Below, piece by piece: positions 17,579 to 26,294 of a stretch of 26,422 nucleotides of DNA (the first letter of the stretch is position 1; each line of letters starts with the position of its first letter). Below the pieces are notes generated by a model, which saw nothing but the letters and a program-made list of their open reading frames with translations, did not search any database and was not told the origin of the DNA. The stretch comes from Gracilariopsis chorda (lineage: Eukaryota > Rhodophyta > Florideophyceae > Gracilariales > Gracilariaceae): assembly GCA_003194525.1 (NCBI GenBank), contig NBIV01000562.1, positions 1 to 26,422 of the forward strand, read 5' to 3'. Both the position numbers and the translations under genes were made by a program.

Positions 17579-19003
17579 ATGGATTCATTCGGTGGCATCA
17601 AGATTGAAAAGTTGGGCGAGGATAACTTCCATGTATGGAAGCAAAAGGTTGAGTTGCTGCTTGCACTCAAGGACCTCGATGACCATCTTGAATCAACCAG
17701 GCCTACGGACGATGACGAGTTGTCAGCATGGAAGAAGAAAGACGCCAAGGCCAGGGCTGTTATTGGTCTCAGCATCAGTGATGAGCATTTGGACCATGTG
17801 AGGGATACCGAGAATGCTGCGGAAATGTGGAAAGCCATTTGCGATGTGTTCCAGCGTAAAACGCTGCTCAACCGAATCAATGCAAGACGTGCCTTCTACA
17901 CAGCCAAGATGCGAGATGATGAGAAAATGTTACACTTCATCAATCGTGTTCGTCATCTTGCATCGGATCTGAAGAGCATGGACGTAGTGGTTGAGGAGGA
18001 AGACATCGCTATGGCAATCCTATGTGGGCTACCAGACCGCTTCGAACACCTCATTGTCGCTATTGACACCACGATTAGTGATCGTAAACTCGATTTAGAG
18101 TTTGTGAAGAGTCGTTTGCTGCAAGAGGAACAGCGAATGAACGATCGTGCCAAGGAGGAGTCCGGAAGTGACACGGCTTTGGTCGGTGCGCAGTCACGAA
18201 AGAAGTCCATGGTGTGCTACTACTGTGGTAAGAAGGGGCATATCCAGAGAAACTGTTTCAAGAGACAACGTGACGAAGCTAGCAAAGAGCAGAGTGCTGC
18301 CGCAAACCCAGCTGTGCAGACCAATCTCGGCAACGAGAAACGAGGATGTGACAGTGACTCTGACTTTGTTTGTCTCATTGCGACAGGTTCTGTGGAAGAA
18401 AGTATCAGTGACTGGATCATTGACTCTGGTGCCACCGCCCATATGACGTATGACGAGTCCATGTTTGACAGTTATAGCAAAAGAGAGTCTGCCGGTGTGA
18501 GTATCGGCAATGACTCGAAGCTGGAGTCTCTTGGTCATGGCAGTGTCCACCTCGATCTCGCTGTTGAAGGGCGTAAGAGCAAGTGCCGGTTGGGTGAAGT
18601 AGTGCACGTACCGAATTTAAGGTATCATCTGCTGTCAGTATCTGCGATGTGTGACCTGGGTGCGCGAGTGGTGTTTGACAAAACCAAAGTATGTGTATAC
18701 AAAGGCAACACCATGATCGCCCAGGGCCGTCGCATCAAAGGACTGTACTACCTATGTACCGCGATTGAAGTACCAGAAGACATGGACAACGCACTTGTGA
18801 CTGACCTGTCACTATGGCATGCTCGAATGGCTCATGTGAATGTGGATGGTATCAAACATATGGCTCGTAACGGTGTTGTGTCAGGGCTGAATGTGGACTT
18901 GAATCAATCGATGGATGTGTGTGACTCTTGTGTAGTGGGAAAATCTACACGTGCTCCAACTCCCAAGCAAGGGGGGAACGGGCTTTGCACCCATTGGACC
19001 TAG
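17579..19003 (+). CDS. A3 Gag, protease and N-terminal integrase (5' part of broken polyprotein)
   Basis: The same 474-codon layout as A2: Gag region, CCHC knuckle (from 18215), protease DSG (Asp codon 18422-18424), pre-integrase, and zinc finger ending CDSCVVGK. The start is the conserved ATG in CCAAGCATGG. Unlike A2, the GTGGGAAAA site is intact. The frame is lost instead at the G-run 18971-18976, which has six G where A1 and A2 have seven. The last 8-10 residues are out of frame and stop at 19003. The integrase core continues in the -1 frame. The run followed by A (GGGGGGA) formally fits a -1 slippery site, but its place inside the integrase zinc-finger region makes a plain deletion more likely. 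Confidence 0.93.
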   Translation: MDSFGGIKIEKLGEDNFHVWKQKVELLLALKDLDDHLESTRPTDDDELSAWKKKDAKARAVIGLSISDEHLDHVRDTENAAEMWKAICDVFQRKTLLNRINARRAFYTAKMRDDEKMLHFINRVRHLASDLKSMDVVVEEEDIAMAILCGLPDRFEHLIVAIDTTISDRKLDLEFVKSRLLQEEQRMNDRAKEESGSDTALVGAQSRKKSMVCYYCGKKGHIQRNCFKRQRDEASKEQSAAANPAVQTNLGNEKRGCDSDSDFVCLIATGSVEESISDWIIDSGATAHMTYDESMFDSYSKRESAGVSIGNDSKLESLGHGSVHLDLAVEGRKSKCRLGEVVHVPNLRYHLLSVSAMCDLGARVVFDKTKVCVYKGNTMIAQGRRIKGLYYLCTAIEVPEDMDNALVTDLSLWHARMAHVNVDGIKHMARNGVVSGLNVDLNQSMDVCDSCVVGKSTRAPTPKQGGNGLCTHWT

Positions 19004-20202
19004 TGCATTCGGACATTTGTGGTCCAATCCAAGTAGGTTCCTTGGGAGGTTCACGCTACTTCGTCACCTTCATCGATGATCACTCCCGTTTTTGCTTCTT
19101 GTACATGCTCAAGACCAAGGATGAGGTGTTCCACGTGTTCGTGAAGTGGCTCAAGATGGTTCAAAATCAGAGTGACCGACATGTGAAAACCATTACCGCA
19201 CGTGAGTCTGTGCTACATGCGTTACGCACAGACAATGCTGGTGAATATGTGTCAAAGAAGTTTTCACAAGAGCTTGAACGTCACGGTATTGAACATCAGC
19301 GAACGGTGCCTTACAATCCACATCAGAATGGTCTGGCCGAACGGTTCAACCGAACACTCATGGACTTGGTGAGATCGATGCTGCATCACAAGAAACTGCC
19401 AAACAGCTTCTGGGCTGAAGCATTGAACGTTGCAGTGTATGTGCGCAATCGAGTCACCTGCAAGGCCCTTCCGAGTGACGTGACACCACTCGAGATGTGG
19501 AGTGGATATGAACCTGACTTGAGCAATCTGCGTGTGTTCGGTAGCCGGTGCTGGTACAAAGTGGTGGACCACAAGCTGAAGAAGCTGGAGCAACGTGCCG
19601 TGGAGGCGATCTTTATTGGGTACACAACTGGATCGAACGGTTATAAACTGTGGGATGCGCAAAAGAAGAAGGTGGTTGTGTCGAGAGATGTGAGGTTCGA
19701 CGAATGTAGTGGTTCAGATCAAGGTACTGACCACGTTGATGATGACGACTATGCTGAGATCGACATCTCGGACAAGCCGAAATCAAACATCACCTCCACC
19801 TCTACTACACCCACCGATGCTGCCCAAGTTGAACCCGCTGCACCAGATACTCCACCAGAAGAAGCTTCAGGCAGTGGCCACGATGAGCCCACAGCTGAGA
19901 CAGAAGTTGAGCCAGACGTACCAGATCCACAACCACTTCGGAGATCCACTCGTGAGCGTAGAGCGCCTACCTCGTGGTGGCGCGGCACTGCCCTACTCAC
20001 TGCCAGTGATGACGTCCCATCCTCATACTCCGATGCGGTGTCACGTCCTGATTCAAAAGCGTGGACCAAGGCCATGAACAGTGAGTACGAGTCTCTGATG
20101 GAGCATGACACATGGGAGTTAGTGCCAAGGCCAGCTGACAGCAACGTGATATCATCCAAGTGGGTATTTGTGCAAAAATATGAAGGCTGGCGACAACGAT
20201 GA
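18928..20202 (+). CDS. A3 integrase core, linker and RT N-terminus (second part)
   Basis: The reading frame after the G-run; only the part from about 18975 is genuine and the left edge is arbitrary. The catalytic triad is intact: Asp 19012-19014, Asp 19231-19233 and Glu 19339-19341 with 35 residues between the last two. The acid- and Pro-rich linker and the RT N-terminal region follow without a stop; the Trp codon that is TGA in A2 is TGG here. An extra A at about 20183 (TATGAAGGCTGG versus TATGAGGCTGG in A1 and A2) ends this frame at 20202, and the true frame continues at about 20184. Confidence 0.92.
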   Translation: MCSGKIYTCSNSQARGERALHPLDLVHSDICGPIQVGSLGGSRYFVTFIDDHSRFCFLYMLKTKDEVFHVFVKWLKMVQNQSDRHVKTITARESVLHALRTDNAGEYVSKKFSQELERHGIEHQRTVPYNPHQNGLAERFNRTLMDLVRSMLHHKKLPNSFWAEALNVAVYVRNRVTCKALPSDVTPLEMWSGYEPDLSNLRVFGSRCWYKVVDHKLKKLEQRAVEAIFIGYTTGSNGYKLWDAQKKKVVVSRDVRFDECSGSDQGTDHVDDDDYAEIDISDKPKSNITSTSTTPTDAAQVEPAAPDTPPEEASGSGHDEPTAETEVEPDVPDPQPLRRSTRERRAPTSWWRGTALLTASDDVPSSYSDAVSRPDSKAWTKAMNSEYESLMEHDTWELVPRPADSNVISSKWVFVQKYEGWRQR

Positions 20203-21634
20203 ACCGACAGTGAGGTACAAGGCTCGTGTGGTGGCTCGAGGGTTTCTGCAGATCGAAGGTGTAGACTTCTCCGAGACGTATGCACCAGTGGTCAAATTCA
20301 CATCCATTAGAATGATTCTGTCCATTGTAGCAGTGCAGGACTATCATCTGCACCAGATGGATGTGAAGACTGCATTCTTGAATGGCGACCTGGAAGAGAC
20401 TGTGTACATGGAGCAGCCGGACGGATTCATCAAACCTGGGAACGAGGACTTGGTATGCCTTCTCAAGAAAGCCATCTATGGGCTACGACAGGCATCAAGG
20501 CAGTGGTTTGCAAAGATGTACTTGTTCCTCGTTGGTTGGATGGGTCTGAAGCCAAACGTCGCAGACGAGTGCGTTTACACCGGAGAGGTACTGGGAGCGC
20601 TTGTGATCATTGCTCTTTATGTGGACGACTTGCTCATTGCGAGTCCAAGTATGGAGACAATGAATCGCGTAAAGCGTGAACTGTCAAAACGTTTTCAGAT
20701 GAAGGATCTCAGTGAAGCGCGCATGGTACTTGGGTTCGAGATCCATCGTGATCGATCCAAAAGACAGCTGTACCTGACACAGTCTGCATACACGCGTAAG
20801 GTCTTAGAACGCTTTGGCATGTTGCAGTGCAAACCAATGGACACTCCCATGGACTCCGGTGCTGACCTCACTAAGGTAGAAGAGCCTCTGACGAACATCC
20901 CGTATCGCCAGGTGATCGGTTGTCTGATGTATCTCTCTGTTGGCACTCGACCGGACATCTCGTTTGCAGTGTCCAAATTAGCCAAGTATGTCGAGAAACT
21001 TGGAGAGACTCATTGGAAAGCGGTCAAGCGTGTTCTGCGTTACCTCAATGGCACTCGCTCCCTCGGACTTACTTATGGCACCACGACTGATACTCAGCTG
21101 TATGGATACGTAGACTCTGACTGGGCAGGTGATACATCCAACCGCAAGTCCACCAGTGGGTATGTGTTCATGATGTGCGGTGCTCCTGTGTCTTGGAGCT
21201 CGCGCCAACAGGAAGTAGTTGCACTGTCTAGCGCTGAGGCTGAGTATGTGAGTCTGTGCAGTGGGACGAAGGAAGCGATCTGGCTGAGACGACTGTGGAG
21301 TGGCATTGGCAACGCAAGTGGACTACACGTGGATGAGTCAGTGACGCTAATGGTTGAGCCCACAACTGTGTACGTGGACAACCAAGGTTGCATCGACCTT
21401 GCTCGAAATGGAGTTGTGAACAAGCGTACTAAGCACATTGATATTCGCTTTCACTTCACCAGAGAGGCTCTACGCGACAAAGCCGTCCAGTTGCAGTACT
21501 GTTCCACGGAAGACATGGTTGCCGATATGCTGACGAAAGCGCTCGGTCGAGTTAAGCTGGCAAGGTTCCGCGGTGACTGTGGCTTGCTCCCCTTAGACCT
21601 TGAAGTCAGTGACAGAGGGGGGTGTTGGCAGTAG
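20168..21634 (+). CDS. A3 reverse transcriptase and RNase H (third part)
   Basis: RT with ETYAPV, TAFLNGD and catalytic YVDD (20618-20629). RNase H follows, with DSDWAGD, SAEAEY, VDNQG and the RTKHIDIR signature, and then DMLTKAL near the C-terminus. All the family-standard residues that A2 has lost are present. Its first dozen or so codons lie before the 20183 insertion and are not genuine. One T is missing near the natural end (CCTTGAAG versus CCTTTGAAG in A2), so the TGA is out of frame. Translation would run through the polypurine tract into the LTR and stop at 21634. Confidence 0.93.
   Translation: MCKNMKAGDNDEPTVRYKARVVARGFLQIEGVDFSETYAPVVKFTSIRMILSIVAVQDYHLHQMDVKTAFLNGDLEETVYMEQPDGFIKPGNEDLVCLLKKAIYGLRQASRQWFAKMYLFLVGWMGLKPNVADECVYTGEVLGALVIIALYVDDLLIASPSMETMNRVKRELSKRFQMKDLSEARMVLGFEIHRDRSKRQLYLTQSAYTRKVLERFGMLQCKPMDTPMDSGADLTKVEEPLTNIPYRQVIGCLMYLSVGTRPDISFAVSKLAKYVEKLGETHWKAVKRVLRYLNGTRSLGLTYGTTTDTQLYGYVDSDWAGDTSNRKSTSGYVFMMCGAPVSWSSRQQEVVALSSAEAEYVSLCSGTKEAIWLRRLWSGIGNASGLHVDESVTLMVEPTTVYVDNQGCIDLARNGVVNKRTKHIDIRFHFTREALRDKAVQLQYCSTEDMVADMLTKALGRVKLARFRGDCGLLPLDLEVSDRGGCWQ
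21614..21622 (+). other. A3 polypurine tract
   Basis: AGAGGGGGG directly before the shared LTR. Confidence 0.8.
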
Positions 21635-22400
21635 TACCTGTGCTGTCACTGAAAACCAAATGTTCCGGGAGCAAGGGCTGTTTTAGAGGGTACCTCTGCA
21701 AAAGCGCATATGCGCGTGTGCGCGAACCCAACGTGAAACTGGCTTCTGATTGGCTACTGCAAATGTACATATGCAACGTGGTGCGTACAAGTGGTATGGC
21801 ATAACTGGATCGGTTGGACACACCCACGTGTCCAGCTACTACAGTGGTCACAGTGTACGTTGTGTGCAGGGGATACTGATGAAGTGGTTGACAGCTGGTA
21901 CAAGTGGTACAGCCGTGGTTGGTACAATGGTAAGGTGCGCATGCACTGTCAACAGGTTTACACATGCACGGGTATATTGATGACGTGGGTGTTGTGTGCA
22001 TCGCCACATGATGACATGGCACTAACACCACAGGTTACGTGCCGACTTACCGTAACGTGTTGACTTACCGTGATGTGTTGGCATGTGCTGGCGTGTGTTG
22101 GAGTCGTGAATTTGTGCCTTGTCATGGTCATGTGTATGCACGTAACTATTACAGAACATTGGTGCGTTGGTGTGCGTTGGTGTAATGAGGTTGTGCTGAG
22201 CTGGCTATGTCATGTTAGATGATGATTGGTAGTATTGAGTGTCCCTGCTTAGTGGTTTAGGTTTTACTTGTAGTTGGTGTTCCCGCGCAATTCGAGTTTA
22301 GAGTGGTATATAAGATGTGCCTGAAGGACCTCCAAGTAAATCCAAGCTAGAGCTGGCGAACTTCCCTTCCATCCCCTCAACTTCCTTTCAACTTTCAACA
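21623..22400 (+). repeat. Shared LTR between A3 and A4 (778 bp)
   Basis: TGTTGG to TTCAACA. It is preceded by the A3 polypurine tract and followed by an A4 primer-binding site, so it is both a 3' and a 5' LTR. It differs from the A3 5' LTR at a few places, for example CCGGGAGCAAGGG versus CCGGGGAGCATGGG. The TATA box (22307-22314) and AGTAAA (22335-22340) are intact. Confidence 0.94.
22307..22340 (+). promoter_or_regulatory. A3/A4 shared LTR core promoter
   Basis: TATATAAG then AGTAAA 28 nt after the first T, both intact. If active it would transcribe A4. Confidence 0.65.
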
Positions 22401-23619
22401 GGTTATGGGCCCAGCCCCGCTGACCGCTGCCGCTATCCCTTTCCGTATCGTTCGTCTGTCGCCGCTCTCCCTCACCGCCGTTCATCCGTTTCGCTGTTGT
22501 TGCCTCTTTCGTCGTTGCGTCGGGTGTCTTGATCCCATTGTTGGTCGGTGTTGATCATTCTCCTTTGGTTTGCGTTCCTCCCTGAGGGCGTCGTGGTGGT
22601 AGTGGTTCGACGTTTACTTCGTATCGTTGTTGAGTTGGGCCTCCGTTGTTGCCCGTGTTGTCGATCGCTATCTACTTTGTGTGTGACACTCCCTCTATCT
22701 TGTGTTTTGGGATCCCCGAGTCGTTTGTCGGGTCGTATCCGTGAGGTCGAGTCGGTCTAGTTTCGAAGTCTGGGCTCCGTGATCGTGTGCTCAGCAGTTT
22801 TTTGTTTTTCGTGTTTCTTAATCATCATCTGGTGTCCAGTGCGACGAACGGTTGATCCGGGTTACTTTGGGTGATTCCAGGTATCCGGGGACGTGAGCCT
22901 GGCGGCTTGAACCAAAGCGGGTGTACTGTCGAGCGGCTTCCCACCGGTCCATTTGGACAGATAACGGTGACGGTCGTTAAGACCTGGTAAGTTCAGCGGG
23001 TGCATCTGTGGACGGGGTGCCGTGGCGTACTGCGCTGGTGCGGGTGATTGAATTATTTGTTTTGATCCTGACTGCGTGTCGGGATTCTCGGGCTGTTGCG
23101 AAGGTATTCCATAACGAGCTTTTGATCCGTGCATCTGACCCTTGGGCGTTTGTGCGGGGAGGCGACGTGGCGTAGGCTGACCTCCTTCTTAGGATCAGGC
23201 CGCGTGTGACCTTAAGTGGTTGCGCGTTAGCAGCGTACTTTGGTTGCCATAGTAGCTTCAGTTGCGAGGTCGCGCAAGTTCTTGCAAGAGGCCAGAGAGG
23301 GTTATACTTGGTGAAGGCATATCTTGGGTCATTAACCATCCTCTGGAAGCCTCGTAGAGAGCGACGCATCTTCTCCTTAGACGTAGGAGAGGGAAGACAG
23401 AAGAAGACGTCTTGTACCCGGAGCATCTCCGGGGGCCAGGGGTCCGACACCCTAGGGTAGCGGAGGTAGTTTCTCCCGTCAGTGCGCCCGAATTTGAAGT
23501 TTTGTTGTTGTTGTTGTCGTTGTTTTTGTTGTTATTGTTGTCGTTGTTGCCATTTTTGTACTACTTAAGTGCCGTAGGTCTTTCATCGCACCTGTGCTGT
23601 TTGTTGACATCTACCAAGC
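22401..23619 (+). other. A4 primer-binding site and untranslated leader
   Basis: It begins with GGTTATGGGCCCAGCC and is otherwise the same leader as A3, with the 28-nt segment present and the antisense frame (23450 to 22977) open. The TTG tract is at about 23500-23549. No sense gene seen. Confidence 0.8.
23372..23490 (+). promoter_or_regulatory. A4 four-hairpin leader module
   Basis: H0 23372-23390, H1 23417-23433, H3 23462-23476 with the G-U pair seen in A3, tail to 23490. Identical in design to A3. Confidence 0.68.
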
Positions 23620-24927
23620 ATGGATTCATTCGGTGGCATCAAGATTGAAAAGTTGGGCGAGGATAACTTCCATGTATGGAAGCAAAAGGTTGAGTTGCTG
23701 CTTGCACTCAAGGACCTCGATGACCATCTTGAATCAACCAGGCCTACGGACGATGACGAGTTGTCAGCATGGAAGAAGAAAGACGCCAAGGCCAGGGCGG
23801 TTATTGGTCTGAGCATCAGTGATGAGCATTTGGACCATGTGAGGGATACGAGAATGCTGCGGAAATGTGGAATGCCATTTGCGATGTGTTCCAGCGTAAA
23901 AACGCTGCTCAACCGAATCAATGCAAGACGTGCCTTCTACACAGCCAAGATGCGAGATGATGAAAAATGTTACACTTCATCAATCGTGTTCGTCATCTTG
24001 CATCGGATCTGAAGAGCATGGACGTAGTGGTTGAGGAGGAAGACATCGCTATGGCAATCCTATGTGGGCTACCAGACCGCTTCGAACACCTCATTGTCGC
24101 TATTGACACCACGATTGGTGATCGTAAACTCGATTTAGAGTTTGTGAAGAGTCGTTTGCTGCAAGAGGAACAGCGAATGAACGATCGTGCCAAGGAGGAG
24201 TCCGGAAGTGACACGGCTTTGGTCGGTGCGCAGTCACGAAAGAAGTCCATGGTGTGCTACTACTGTGGTAAGAAGGGGCATATCCAGAGAAACTGTTTCA
24301 AGAGACAACGTGACGAAGCTAGCAAAGAGCAGAGTGCTGCCGCAAACCCAGCTGTGCAGACCGATCTCGGCAACGAGAAACGAGGATGTGACAGTGACTC
24401 TGACTTTGTTTGTCTCATTGCGACAGGTTCTGTGGAAGAAAGTATCAGTGACTGGATCATTGACTCTGGTGCCACCGCCCATATGACGTATGACGAGTCC
24501 ATGTTGACAGTTATAGCAAAAGAGAGTCTGCCGGTGTGAGTATCGGCAATGACTCGAAGCTGGAGTCTCTTGGTCATGGCAGTGTCCACCTCGATCTCGC
24601 TGTTGAAGGGCGTAAGAGCAAGTGCCGGTTGGGTGAAGTAGTGCACGTACCGAATTTAAGGTATCATCTGCTGTCAGTATCTGCGATGTGTGACCTGGGT
24701 GCGCGAGTGGTGTTTGACAAAACCAAAGTATGTGTATACAAAGGCAACACCATGATCGCCCAGGGCCGTCGCATCAAAGGACTGTACTACCTATGTACCG
24801 CGATTGAAGTACCAGAAGACATGGACAACGCACTTGTGACTGACCACTATGCATGCTCGAATGGCTCATGTGAATGTGGATGGTATCAGGCAACGTGTTG
24901 TGTCAGGGCTGAATGTGGACTTGAATC
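23620..24927 (+). pseudogene. A4: truncated, multiply frameshifted Gag-protease
   Basis: The start ATG is conserved. Four small indels break the frame compared with A3. A C is lost near 23849 and an A gained in the A-run near 23898, which together restore the frame after a scrambled stretch. A G is lost near 23962 and a T near 24503. The CCHC knuckle and protease DSG are both encoded between the last two. The pre-integrase region from about 24843 has a 4-nt, a 1-nt and a roughly 12-nt deletion. At 24927 the sequence stops at the first base of the family C LTR. Integrase, RT and RNase H are absent from this unit in the window. Confidence 0.9.
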
Positions 24928-25738
24928 TGTTGATGTTAGCACGTAGTCGAGTGCCGGGTAGTACTGGGACATCATGGTGCAACACTTGAAAACAAAGTTT
25001 CATATAACGGAGGGCTGTTTTTGGGACCTGCTTTACAAAAGCGCATATGCGTGTGTTCTCAAACCCAACGTGAAACGGGCATATGATTGGCTACTGCAAA
25101 CACTCATATGCAACGTATTGGTTACAAGTGTTATGCATTCTATGGGCTCTTGGCACGGAACTGGCCACTTGGCATAAGGTGAATGGGTATGGTACTGAAG
25201 AATATGTGTGGCTACATGTGGTTTACAGGTATATGGAAGTGTGTCATGTGTGCGGTTGTGCAAGCAGGCACGTGCCATGCACGCAACACACCTAGGGTAT
25301 GTACATGGATGCGGTGGCATGTGTATTTGTGCTTTGTCATTGTCATGATGATGCGAGTAAGTGTTTATACAGTGCTGCAACATGCTGGCACATTGTTGGC
25401 GTGTCCGGTTCACTTATTGTGCGTTGCTGGCTACTTGGTTCACTTGGTCTGCATTGTTGTAATGTGTTGTTATGTTGTTATGCATGGTTGTACTTGGCTG
25501 TAATCAGTGTGTGCAACCCTTATTGTGTTATGTTTGTTTATGATTGGTAGTATTGGGTGTCCCCACTTAGTGGTATAGGGTTTTCTTGTAGTTGTAGTGT
25601 GACGTAGAGGTGCTATATAACACGCTGAAGTTGCACTACCAAGTAAACTCGCCCCAAGACTGGCAACCTTCACTGCTTCTTTTTCTTCTTTCTTTGTTCT
25701 ACAGATGCGCCGTAGCCCAACTAACATTACTATCATCA
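24928..25738 (+). repeat. Family C 5' LTR (811 bp)
   Basis: It starts TGTTGATGTTAG and ends CTATCATCA just before GGTTATGGGCCCAG. The first 30 bases recall B (GTCGAGTGCC). Then come the block shared by all three families (GCGCATATGCGT from 25041, AACCCAACGTGAAAC, GATTGGCTACTGCAAA) and A-like segments (TTTGTGC.TTGTCAT, TGATTGGTAGTATTG at 25541, CTTAGTGGT). The 3' end is inferred from the primer site. Confidence 0.82.
25614..25647 (+). promoter_or_regulatory. Family C LTR core promoter
   Basis: TATATAA (25614-25620) and AGTAAA (25642-25647) with the same 28-nt spacing as family A. Confidence 0.65.
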
Positions 25739-25756
25739 GGTTATGGGCCCAGAGCG
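25739..25756 (+). other. Family C primer-binding site
   Basis: GGTTATGGGCCCAGAGCG after the LTR end CATCA, the initiator tRNA-Met anticodon-arm type. Confidence 0.8.
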
Positions 25757-26059
25757 TCGATTCTTTGCAGACGTCGCGCTTTACTAATTCTTTTATTTGC
25801 GTTCTACGAAGCTGTTCTTGCGAGAAGTTTTGCGTATCTTGTGGAGGTACAGTTGTTGTGGTGAAAGTAGGCAAAGCGTTCAGAGACCCCTTCTCTGGTA
25901 AGCCGACCTGCGCCTTTCCGATCCCTGCATCTGTGCTTCAGCGCACAAGGAAGACCGCGCTATTTTCCTGCAAGTGTCTAGCAGGGGTTAACTGGTGAAC
26001 GCTTATCGCGACAGCTACTAACCTCCCTGGGACGACACGTAGGGATTATAAAGCCCCTC

Positions 26060-26183
26060 GTTCTGAAGTGCGCAGAACAGGGTAGGTCACGAAGAATTTC
26101 GTACCTCACCTGGAGAGAGTTACCAGGGTCCAGGGGTTCAACCCTTAGGGTAGCGGAGATAGTATCTCCCGTCAGTGCGCCCG
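26060..26183 (+). promoter_or_regulatory. Family C four-hairpin leader module
   Basis: H0 GTTCTG/CAGAAC with loop AAGTGCG (26060-26078), H1 CCTGG/CCAGG (26109-26127), H2 AGGGG/CCCTT with loop TTCAA (26132-26146), H3 GGAGAT/ATCTCC (26155-26169), and the tail CGTCAGTGCGCCCG to 26183. Compared with B, H0 and H2 carry compensatory changes. Confidence 0.7.
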
Positions 26184-26280
26184 CTTTTACGAAGTTAGTT
26201 TCCTTTCCGAGTGTGCTTCAGAGCTGCTCGTGAGTATACTCCAGGCGTCGAGAACCCGAAATCCGCCTGTGATTCGCGTA

Positions 26281-26294
26281 CCAGACGCGTCTGG
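26281..26294 (+). other. Family C leader palindrome
   Basis: CCAGACGCGTCTGG, perfectly self-complementary, at the place of CGAGACGCGTCTCG in family B. Confidence 0.55.

Larger units (their letters stand above)
15582..24927 (+). mobile_element. A3-A4: tandem family A elements sharing one LTR
   Basis: LTR (15582-16359), internal (16360-21622), LTR (21623-22400), second internal region with leader and gag to 24927. The middle LTR is the 3' end of A3 and the 5' end of A4. The left edge lies inside family B gag (ACGCT before the LTR). The right end of A4 is cut by family C. The two LTRs differ at only about seven or eight places by eye, so this array is younger than A2. Confidence 0.92.
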
